Assembly (NCBI GenBank): GCA_964399535.1
Contig: CAYNRE010000005.1
Coordinates: 248,001-312,000 of the forward strand
Reading direction: 5' to 3'
Origin: CAYNRE01 sp964399535
Lineage (GTDB): Bacteria; Planctomycetota; Planctomycetia; Pirellulales; CAYNRE01
DNA: 64,000 bases
Shown here: in pieces, positions 1-9,800 of the stretch
Numbering within the stretch: position 1 is the stretch's first letter
Layout: each line of letters opens with the position of its first letter
Position numbers and translations under genes: made by a program
Notes under the pieces: generated by a model
Told to the model about the DNA's origin: nothing
Database searches by the model: none
The model's input: only the letters and a program-made list of their open reading frames with translations

Positions 1-290
1 CTCAACTGGGGCAATTCGTCGAAGTCTTGCTCGAAGCCCAGGCCATTCGCCGGCTGGGCTCCTCGGCCCTCAACCTATGCTATGTGGCCGCTGGCCGGCT
101 CGATGCGTTCTGGGCGACGGAGACCTGCATCTGGGATATCGCGGCGGGGGTGCTCCTGGTGCGCGAGGCGGGCGGATTGGTCACTGGTCTGGAGGGTGGG
201 CCATTTGATCTGAACTGTCCGCGCCCAGTGGCCGCCGCCACCCCCGAATTGCACCGCCAGCTTATCGGGACGCTGGCTCGGGCCGACTGA
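1..290 (+). CDS. Inositol monophosphatase family protein, C-terminal fragment
   Basis: This is the 3' end of a gene that begins before the window; the reading frame is open to the left edge and stops with TGA at 288-290. About 96 residues are visible. The stretch RRLGSSALNLCYVAAGRLD followed by WDIAAGVLLVREAGG is the classic C-terminal signature of the inositol-monophosphatase superfamily, where the WD aspartate is a metal ligand and the GG turn follows. The family hydrolyses phosphate monoesters such as inositol-1-phosphate, histidinol phosphate or PAP in the cytoplasm with magnesium. The N-terminal metal site is outside the window, so the substrate cannot be assigned. The next gene starts about 200 bp downstream on the same strand. 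Confidence 0.85.
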   Translation, partial: QLGQFVEVLLEAQAIRRLGSSALNLCYVAAGRLDAFWATETCIWDIAAGVLLVREAGGLVTGLEGGPFDLNCPRPVAAATPELHRQLIGTLARAD

Positions 291-493
291 CGCGCTTGGC
301 TCGAATAGCTTCATCCGCCCCTCGGTTTCGACTAAAGTGGAGTTTGGCGCGCAGCTCCTCTTCTCGTCTTATCTTGCGTGCGTTCTTGCCGCCCCCGAAC
401 GGATCGAACCCCGGGGGTGGAAGCTCGCCGCGTCGGAGTTCGCATTTGACCCGCTTGGATGGCGATCGCAGGCCTCGCCGAGGGCCCATCGCA

Positions 494-3400
494 ATGGCAG
501 TGGCCTTCGCCGCTGCGCTCTGGGCAACACCGGCCGGGGCACAGCCCGCGACGACGGAACCGGCTGCCCAGGGGCCGGCTGATACAGCCGTCGCCCCAGC
601 CCAGCGGGGCCCGGCCGCTCAGGTGGTGAGCGAAGCCAGCCCCGAGGCCGAACCGGTCGAGATTTGGTATCTCCCCGACGCCTCGGGTGCGCTGCGTCCC
701 GTGGTCGGTTTCACCTGGGAGGATTTTCGCCAGGCGCAAGAGGTGATCCGCGGCGAGCGGGCTCAACGACAGCCGCCCGAGTGGAGTGCCGAACAGGTGG
801 CCATTACCGGCCGGGTGAGGGGAGAATTGGCCGAGCTGGAGGTGGAAATTCGTCTGCTGCAAACCCGGGCGGACTGGGTCGGAGTCCCCCTCGGGCTGAC
901 CGGGCTGGCTCTCTCCGGTCCGATCGACCACCAGGGGCCCAGCGACTCGCGCTGTGTGGTGGCCGAAGGTACTCGCGGCCGCACCGCCTGGCTGTACGCA
1001 GACAAAGCTGGAGTTGAACACCACCTGAAGCTACGCGGACGAATGCCGTTGGAGCCCTTTCCTGGCGGAGGCCGGCTCCGGCTGCCCCTGGTGCGATCGA
1101 GCGTCACCGCGGCCGAATTAATCCTACCCCAGGCCGAGGCCGTGCCGCAGGCACCCGCTGCGGGGCTCTTGGTGCCGGTCGAAGCGACCGAGCCGGCCAC
1201 GACCCGGGTGCGCGTCGAGGGGTTTGGCAGCGAGTTGGATCTGGCCTGGGCCGGCCGGCCGCAGTCGACCCTGGCCGCCTCGGGAATCGAGTGTCGGGCC
1301 GCCACCTGGTACCGCTTGGAACCGCAGCGAGCCCTGCTGGAATCGGTGTTGCGGGTATCGGGTTTGCCGGAAGGCCAGCGAACGTTTCAGCTGCGGCTTC
1401 CCCGGGGGGCCCAGTGGCTCGCCGACGAACTGCCCGGTTTTCGCCTGACCCGCGTACCCCCTCAGTCCGAGAGCGACCCGTCGCTGGGCGAGCTCCTCGA
1501 GGTGGAACCGGCCGCGGGGAGCCGGGGCCGTTTGGAATTGAAGTTGCGCGCGCGGTGGCCAGCTTCGGCCGAGGCATCGGAAACCACCCAGCACTACGAT
1601 CTAGGCCCCGTCGAGGTGGTCGGCGCCCAGCGCCAGACCGGTCAGGTGGCCGTAACGATCGACCCGGGCTGGCGCGGCGAGCTCCTGCCCGATGCCCTGC
1701 TTCAGCCGCTGGACGCGGCCCTGTTGGCCGCTCCTTTGCAAGGGCAGCAAGTCGATGCTAGCTACGAGTACCAGGCGCTGCCGTTTCAACTGCATGTCGA
1801 GCTCGCCGAACAAAGCTCGTTCGTGGTCGCCGAGCCGAAATACCGGCTTGAAATTGCCGACGACCAGTTGCGGTTGACGGCCGCCATCGACTATCGCGTC
1901 CGCGGCGGACGGCTCCGGCAGGTCGCCTTCGATCTACCGGGCTGGCAACTGGTCGAACTAGGTCCGGCGGGGCAATTTCCGGGCGAGCTACCGACCCCGC
2001 GCGAGGGGCGCTGGACGATTCCGCTGGCGCAGCCCTCGGTGGGAGAATTGCGCCTCGAGTGGGTCGCGGTACGCGAGTTTCCCCAGGCCGGCCAACCTGT
2101 CGATCTGGAGTTGCCACGGCTCGATGCGCAGACCGTTGCTCCGGCGGTGCTCACGGTCGAGTGTCCGCCGAGCTTGGAGATCTTGCCTCGCGGAGCCGAA
2201 CTGGCGGGACTGACTCTCTCCGATGATCTGACCGGGGCGAGCGATGACCGCCACCCGGCGCGCTTGGCGTATGATGCCGCGACCGGCCAGGGGCGATTCA
2301 TTGCCGACTACGTGCGACTGCCGCAGCGAGTCGAGGTCGACCTCGAATCGGAGATCTTGCTCGACGATCGGTCCGCCCGGGTCCGCCAGCGGCTGCAATA
2401 CCGCATCGAACATGAGCCGATCACCGAGCTGGTTCTGCAGATGCCGAGCCGCTGGGCATCCGACGCGGTGATTCAAATTGCCGACGAGGAGCCGGTCGCG
2501 GCCGACGTGGCCGCGACCACGGTGGCCGAAGGGCGGCGGTTGCTCTCGATTCCGCTGCGAACCGCGCGAATCGGCTCGCTGGAAGTGGCCGTCGCTTATG
2601 AAGTCACCCACGAACCCTTGGCCGTGGACTCGAGCGTGCTCAGCGAATTGCCCTTGGCCCTACCGGCCCAGGGCCAGTTGGGACGGCACAACCTGCGGAT
2701 TCAAGCCCCGACCCGGCTCACGGTCGACCTGCCCCAGCAGCCGGCCTGGCAAACCGTGACCGAGCCATCGCAAGGCGAAACCAGCCTGGCCTGGCAACTC
2801 CAAGCCACGGAACCGGCTTTCTCGATCCGCTTGCTGCTGGGGTTGGCCGATCCGCGCTGGATCGCCCCCACGGTGGTGGAACAACAGTGGAACCAGGTTT
2901 GGCTCTCGGAAGCCGGTCGCGAGGACCGGATCGTGTTTCGCTTTACCAGCAGCCGACCGCGGGCCCTGTTGCGGTTGCCGCCCGGTGTCGTTGCCGACGA
3001 CCTGAAGGCCACGTTCGATGGTGCTCCGCTGGCAGCGCCAGTGGGGGCCGATGGCCAGGTTCGCTTGAACTGGACACCGGACCCGGTCCCAAGGCCCCAT
3101 GTGCTTGAGCTGCGCTATCGGTTCGACCAAACCCGGCCCCTGGGCGGATGGCAGCACCTGGCCACGGCCGAGTTTGTCGACGACGTTTGGTCTCGGCAAA
3201 CCTACTGGCAACTCGTGCTGCCTGAAAACAGCCACCTGCTCAGCGATCCGCCCGGCGCCAACGGTGAATTCACCTGGGCCTGGCAGCGTTTTCACTGGGG
3301 CCGAAAGCCCACTTGGGAACAGCCCGACCTGGAGCGCTGGTGCGGTGCTACCCGGCAACCCGTGCCGCCGCGGCACTCGAATCGTTATCTGCTGAGCACG

Positions 3401-3814
3401 GTGGGGCGGACGCCGGCGCTCGATGTGTTCTTGGCCGATCGGGCCACGCTGGTGCTGTTGATGTCGGGTACCTCGCTGGCCGCCGGGCTGGCCGTGTTGT
3501 ATTGGCCGGTGTTGCGTCGGCCTCCGCTGCTACTGGCGGCCGGGGTAGCCGTCATCGCCGCCGGCTGTTGGCACCCGGAAACGGCCCTGGTTGTTTCCCA
3601 ATCGGCAGCGCTGGGTTGCGGCCTGGCGGCCCTGGCCGGATGGCTGTATTACCGCCGACGAACCAGCTCGGTGAGTTTTGAATCACTTTCGACCGCGTCG
3701 TTTCAGCAGCCCGGTTCGGTGGCGCGACCGCTGGGGGCGGGCAGCAGTTCGGCCCGCCGGATCGAGGCCACCTCGCTGCTTAGCGGCGGGCCACCGCCAG
3801 ATCCCCCCGTATGA
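494..3814 (+). CDS. Large exported beta-rich protein with C-terminal membrane anchor (unknown function)
   Basis: A protein of about 1106 residues that I cannot assign to a named family. The start chosen is ATG 494, nine bases after a GAGGG Shine-Dalgarno-like stretch; it gives an AT-rich-residue signal peptide ending near TPAGAQ. A TTG at 455 in the same frame would add an arginine-rich n-region (RRPRRGP) and is a real alternative. After a short linker the protein has a motif IWYLPDASG...FTWEDFRQA, then about 850 residues of alternating hydrophobic/polar beta-type sequence without obvious catalytic residues. Residues about 975-1065 hold two or three membrane-spanning segments, followed by a short Ser/Pro-rich tail. 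The stop overlaps the next gene (ATGA at 3811-3814), so the two are translationally coupled. It probably sits outside the cytoplasm, anchored by its C-terminus; function is unknown. Confidence 0.8.
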   Translation: MAVAFAAALWATPAGAQPATTEPAAQGPADTAVAPAQRGPAAQVVSEASPEAEPVEIWYLPDASGALRPVVGFTWEDFRQAQEVIRGERAQRQPPEWSAEQVAITGRVRGELAELEVEIRLLQTRADWVGVPLGLTGLALSGPIDHQGPSDSRCVVAEGTRGRTAWLYADKAGVEHHLKLRGRMPLEPFPGGGRLRLPLVRSSVTAAELILPQAEAVPQAPAAGLLVPVEATEPATTRVRVEGFGSELDLAWAGRPQSTLAASGIECRAATWYRLEPQRALLESVLRVSGLPEGQRTFQLRLPRGAQWLADELPGFRLTRVPPQSESDPSLGELLEVEPAAGSRGRLELKLRARWPASAEASETTQHYDLGPVEVVGAQRQTGQVAVTIDPGWRGELLPDALLQPLDAALLAAPLQGQQVDASYEYQALPFQLHVELAEQSSFVVAEPKYRLEIADDQLRLTAAIDYRVRGGRLRQVAFDLPGWQLVELGPAGQFPGELPTPREGRWTIPLAQPSVGELRLEWVAVREFPQAGQPVDLELPRLDAQTVAPAVLTVECPPSLEILPRGAELAGLTLSDDLTGASDDRHPARLAYDAATGQGRFIADYVRLPQRVEVDLESEILLDDRSARVRQRLQYRIEHEPITELVLQMPSRWASDAVIQIADEEPVAADVAATTVAEGRRLLSIPLRTARIGSLEVAVAYEVTHEPLAVDSSVLSELPLALPAQGQLGRHNLRIQAPTRLTVDLPQQPAWQTVTEPSQGETSLAWQLQATEPAFSIRLLLGLADPRWIAPTVVEQQWNQVWLSEAGREDRIVFRFTSSRPRALLRLPPGVVADDLKATFDGAPLAAPVGADGQVRLNWTPDPVPRPHVLELRYRFDQTRPLGGWQHLATAEFVDDVWSRQTYWQLVLPENSHLLSDPPGANGEFTWAWQRFHWGRKPTWEQPDLERWCGATRQPVPPRHSNRYLLSTVGRTPALDVFLADRATLVLLMSGTSLAAGLAVLYWPVLRRPPLLLAAGVAVIAAGCWHPETALVVSQSAALGCGLAALAGWLYYRRRTSSVSFESLSTASFQQPGSVARPLGAGSSSARRIEATSLLSGGPPPDPPV

Positions 3815-6800
3815 GCACCCTGCAAGCCTACTGCCGACGCGCTGCGCTCCGGTGGCTCGCCTGGGCCCTTCTGCTGGCAACTCCCCTCCTGGCCCGGGGG
3901 GAGGAGCCGGCCGTGCGGCCGCCAGGCCAGGCTCCGCCCAGTGGGCTCTATCGCCGGGCTTATGTGCCGGCGGGTCGCGCCGCCGACTGGCCGTTTCGAG
4001 CCACGCGATACTGGCCGATGGCGGCCGACGAATTCCAGCAGCTCGTCTCGTCGGCCAGCCCCGCGTCGGAAGCCGGCGCCCCCAACGTGGTTCTCAGTAG
4101 CGCCGTGCTGGAAGCCCACTGGCAAGCGGATCGACTCCAGGGCATCGCGCGGCTCGAGATCGAACGACTCGACCCTTTGCCGGGCGATCCGCGGGAGCAA
4201 AGCGGTGACTTGCCAGGCCCGCTGCTCGAACTTCTCCCGGCAGCGATTCGCTGGGGAGAGGCAAGCTGGACCGGCGAAGCGGCGCAGGTGGCCGTGATCG
4301 GCGGAACCGCCCGCGGGCCGGCCGTGTTGGTTCCGAAAAGTGGTACCCTCCAGTGGCGCTGGCAGCTCACACCACAGAAGGCGGCCGACCCCACTGCGAC
4401 CGGCCTGACCTTTCTACTCGGCTCGCTTCCCACGGCGTCGGTTCAGTGGCGATTCCGGTTGCCCGCCCAGTGGCAGCCCACGCTTTCCGGCGGTGTCTTA
4501 AGCGGCGGCAACCTCGAGCCCTCGGGCGAGCGTCTCTGGCAAGCCGACCTGTTCGAGCACCCCGCGGCCCAGTTGACCGTGCGGACCGAACCGGCATCGC
4601 CGACGGAGGATACGACGTTTGGATGGCAGGAGACCCTGCACTTTCGCCTGGGCCGCCAGGAGACTACCGTGGCTGGCCGCTGGGAACTGCCCGCTTCGGC
4701 CGGCGAACCAACGCAGTTCGCGCTGCACGCGGACCCGGCCTGGGAGGCCCTCGAGGTACGCTGGGCCGACCAGCTACTCAGCCCGGTCGAGGCGGCTGCC
4801 GACCAGCGCCCTGGGGTATATCACTACGAACTTCCCCCCGCCGGTCCGGGCGAGCAGGCCGTCGAAGTGCGGGCGCGATCGGTCACCGTCGTCGACCGCC
4901 CCTGGAGGCTTCCGCGACTAGAGTTGGCATCGCCGGGGTGGCAACAGGGAACCCGAACCCTGACCGTCCTCGATCCGTTGGCGGCCGAAGACCTGCGGTT
5001 GAACGACGCGCGCATCGTTTCCACCCGGCGATTGACCGGCAGCCCCTTGGGTGAGCAATGGGAGCTGCAGTGTTTCGCGCCAAGCGCGACCGCCACGGTG
5101 CGCCTGGCCACCCGACCGGCTCCGCTTTCGAGCTGGAGCGTAACTCGAATCACCCCCCTGCCCGGCCAGTTGCGCGGGACTTGGCAGGCCGAGTTCGAGG
5201 CCACCGAGGGGGAGCGCTACCTGCTCGACGCGGCGGTACCGCGACCATGGCTGGTCGACCAGGTGTCGAGCGTGCCCGCCGAGGCGCTCGCCGACTGGCG
5301 AGTCGATACGACGGAACAGGGAGACCGGCGGCTTCGGGTCAGCCTTCGTCGCCCGGTGACAACTTCCGAGCGGCTTCGGCTCGAGGTGAGCGGCCGGCTG
5401 CTCCGCGCCCCGAGTGGTGAGCTGGCGCTAAGCGAACTGACCATGATTCGGCTCGACGAGCGGGCCGCCGCTGCGCGACTGCTTGCCCTGGCCAACCCCG
5501 AGGCGCTGCCCTTGCGCGCGAGCGGGCCACTGGAGCGTTTTGAATTGGAATGGCGGCAACTGAGCGAGGAACAACAGCGGCTGCTTGGCGAGCCGGGCTC
5601 GTACGTGTTCGTGGCGCCCGATCGCGCCGATCCTTCGATCCGCGTGGCGTATCGGTCCGAGGCACCGCGCATCAGCGGACAAGTAACTACCCGGGTTCGC
5701 AAGCAAGGATCGCTGATCCAGCAGGAGTTTCTCCTCTCGTGCCGGGCCGAGCAGGCACCGGTCCGCACGCTCTGGGTCGCCTTCAGCCAGTCGACCGGCG
5801 ACTCGATCTTGTGGGTGCTCGGCCCCGGAAATACGCCCCTCTCCGCCCGCCGGCTCACCGCGGCCGAACAGGCCGAGCGCGACTGGCAAGCCGCGGCCGA
5901 GGTGTGGCAACTGACCCTTCCGGCCCCGACCCGCGACTCGTTCGAGCTGCGTGGCACGCGGGGGTTACGTTGGACCGGCGGCGCGGCGCCGCTTACCCTG
6001 CCCGCAATTTGCGATAGCACCAGCGGGTCGGGCCGCCTGGTACTGACCACACGAAGCGGCGGATTGCTGCGGGGCGACTCGCCCGATTCGGCCCTGCCCG
6101 AGCTGCTGCCCGACGAACCCGAATTTGCCGGATCGCTGATTTACGAGTACCGAACGGACGACCTGTGGACTGCGCGTTTGCGCGAGCTGAGGTTGGTTCC
6201 CGAGTCGCCCGCCGCGGCCAGCCAGCCCCTGGTTTGGCGGGCTCGGCTTCAGAGCCGAATCGCCGAGGACGGTCCGATTCTGCATCAGGCTCGGTACGAC
6301 TGGGCACCCGCGGGCCAGACCAGCTTCGATTTCCGGCTGCCGCCGGAGTCGCAATTGCAGCGGGCCTTCGTCGACGGGCGCCCCGTAGTACCACGGCGCG
6401 ACGGCCCAGGTTGGCGTCTCATCACGGCCAACCCCGCCGAGGTAGCGCTCGTCGAGCTACAGTGGACGGGTCCTGCGCTGGAGCGCGGGGTGGGTTGGCG
6501 CGTATCGGCCCCCTGGCCGGACTTGTCCCTGCCGGTACTCGACAGCCAGTGGGCCGTGGCCACGGCCCCGCCGCTGTCGGTGCAGTCGTCGTGGTTCGCT
6601 CCGGTTTACGGCGCCGGAGCGCATCCCACTTGGCCCCAACGGCTGGCGGGCCCCTGGGGAGGGAACCGGGACGATTCTCCCGCCTGGAGGCGATGGCTCG
6701 ATTCGTGGCTGCAAGAACCCGGCACCGAGTCGCCAGATGCCGAAGCCTCGTTTGACGCACTCTGGCGCCAGAGCCGCGAGGCGCTGAGCGCCGAACCTGG

Positions 6801-9800
6801 CGCGGCCACCTGGGGCCAGATGCTGAGCGCCATGGCCGAACGGGCACGGCGAACCAATCACGAGTTTTGGATCGACGCCTGGGCTCTGAGTGCCCAGGGA
6901 TGCTCCCCCTCGGGCCCCCTGCCCGAAACCGATGAGCCTGGCAGCCGACTGCTAAGCTGGGTGGGTTTGGACCGGCTTGAAACTCCCTCGGGGGGAATTC
7001 TGCTCACGATGGCCGGGGCAGCCGAGGAGCCAGCCGACGGCGCGGCGCGGGGCCTTCGCAGCCCCACGGCACGGCCGCTTGGCGACGCCCGGCTGGGCCA
7101 AAGCCAATGGCGCCAGGTTCGCCAGCGCTATCCAGGCCGCTACGTTTCCGCAAGCCAATGGGTGCAGGGGGGCGAACCCTTTCCGCTTCAAGTTCCGCCG
7201 GGCCGAGCCAACTCGGCCCTTCTGGGGGCGCAGGCGAACTCGCGCGGCGGCTGGACCCTTACCGTCTGGCCCACCGAGCCAGGCAGGCCGACCTCGGTGT
7301 GGATCGTGCACCGGCCGAGCACCTTGGCGCTCGGTTGGGGCACAATGCTGCTTATGGCGGCGCTGGGAGGCTGGCTCGCCCTGAGCCGGCGCCCCGCCGC
7401 AACGGCGTTGGCGGCCGGGTGCCTGCTGGCGGCCCTGGGGGCGCCCGATAGCTGGGTGCCGGTTACCACGGGTGCCTGGCTGGGAAGCCTCTTGGGGCTC
7501 GTGCTGCCCACGGTACGTTGGCTGGCGCCCTGGGAGGCGACTCCCTCGGCCGTGGCCGAGGCGAGCGTCGGCCGCTACCGGGTTGCAACCGCGGTGGGGC
7601 TGGTATTGGTTGCGCTCGGCGGCGCTGCTCGGCTTGCGGCTCAGGTACCCGCGGCCGCGGTCCCCGAGGTTCTGATTCCGGTCGACGGCCAACGGCAACC
7701 AACGAGCGATCCCTGGCAAGTTCCCGACGAGCTTTACCAGTTGCTAGTGTCGCGCGCCCGTCAGGAGCGGGCACGTGCGGGAACCCTTTGCATCGAGGCC
7801 GATTACGAATTGACGCTGGCCGAACCGGGGGGCAACACAACCCCGCTGTTGGCGCCGCGCGAGATCGAAGCCCGCTTCGAGGTGGTCTTGGTCGAGCCGG
7901 GCGAACGGATTCGGCTGGCACTCGAGCAATCGCAGGTGGAGTTGCTGCCCGAGGGGGTCACGGTCGACGGCCAACCCACGACGGCGCAATGGGTCGATCA
8001 GGGAAGCGCGCTCGAGGTGGTCGTATTTCAACCTGGCTGGCACACGGTGCGTTTGAAGCTGGCCCCCACCTCGGCCCTGGCCAGCGCGGCCGGGCGAATG
8101 GCGATCCGTCTTCCCCGGGTTCCGCGCGCCACCTGTCGCGTCCGTTTTCCGGTCGATGCCTGGGAAGTTCGTTTGCCCCAGGCCGAGGCCGAATCGTCCC
8201 CCGGCCATCGGCACGCCGCCACGCTCGCCTGGGCCGACCGACTCGAGGTGCTGTGGTTCGCCGATTCTGCCGATGGCCAAGCGGCGCAGCCGTCGGGCGA
8301 GCAACTCACCTGGTTGCAAGTGGGCCCCGGTGCCACATCGATCCAGCTCAAGCTACGGCTGCGGTTTCCCCCAGGCGGATCTCGCCAATGCCGGTTGCGG
8401 CTCGACCCGAACCTGCCCCCCCGCCCACTGACCGCGCACCCCGGCGGACAAGTCGTTGAGGGGCGTGCCGGTTCGTCGCGTGGAGAGCTGCTGCTCGAGA
8501 TTCCCGCCGAGTTGGGGGCGGAAGTCGAGTTGGAGGGGCGTTGGCCCTGGGAAGCGATGAGCGGAATCGGTCGGCTGCAACCACCGCGCGTGGAGTTGGT
8601 GGAGCCGGCACCTTCCCGGCAGTGGCTCGCGCTTTCGGTCGACCCGAACCTGGATTATCGGCAGGATGCCGCCGAAGCGGTGGTCGGGATTCCGCCTGCC
8701 CAGTTCCTGAAAAACTGGGGCTCCGCGACGGCCGAGCCGAATTGGGCTGCCCGTTCGTCGGAGCCAATGGCGCCCTGGATCCTCTCGACCAGGCCGCGCC
8801 CAACCCAACTTTCCGTGGTGCAAACCAGTCAGTTTGAGGCCGCCCTGCCCCGGCCGCGCGTGCGAAGTCGGGCCAGGATTTCGCTGCAGTCGGGAGTCAC
8901 GTTTCTGCACCACTTGCAAATGCCCGGCGGCTGGCGCGTGGATGAGTTGGCCGTGCTGGAAGATGGCAGCCCGGTGGCGGCCCGCTGGTCGCAGGACGAC
9001 CAGGGGCAAGTCGTCGTTTTCCTTTCGGCCCCCTGCGGACCGGAGCAGGAAGTGCACCTCACGATCTCGCGCGAGGCCGAGGGCTCGGATCGCCCCCTGA
9101 ACTGGTCTCCTCCGGCGTGGTCGGAAGCCAGCGAGCAATCGGACCAGGTGCAGATTCTGGCATCGCAGCAGACCGAGTTCGCCGTGACCGAGGCTGCCGG
9201 CTGGAACCAGCTCGATCTGCCGACGGCCAAAGTCGATCAGCGACGCGTCAGCAGCCACTGGAGCTGCCAGGGGCCTCCGCCCGCCATGCAGTTCACCTTG
9301 CGTGAAAACTTGTTGGCGGGCCGAATCTGGCAGATGACCACCTTGGTGCGGCAGGGAGCGAACTGGGAGGCCGCCATGGTCTTGCGTCCTCAGTTGAGCC
9401 AAGGGCGTTTGTCGGTCCTGCGATTCGAGCTTCCGCACGACTGGCGGGATCTGGTTTGCGACGATCCGACGGTTTCTCTTCTGGAAAGCGAGGACCCCAA
9501 GCGCCAACGGCGGATCCTGACGCTCGAATTGCCAGACGCGGCGCCCCAGAAAGAATCCTCGTGGACCGTTCGCGCGCGGCTCGAACTGGCCGCCGGCGCT
9601 GCGCCGCGGTTGGCGGTGCCCTTGCCGCTCGATTCGCTAAACTACTCGCAATTGTTGGTGTTGCCCGCGCAGCTCGATCGCGCCCCGGCCCGCTGGTCGA
9701 CTCAGGGAGTGCGGCCGGCCGTCGCCGAGCAGCTTCCGCGCCCGCTCCCCTTCGCCCCCGTCGCGCCCCAGGCCTATTTGGCCTACCGGGTCGTCGACGA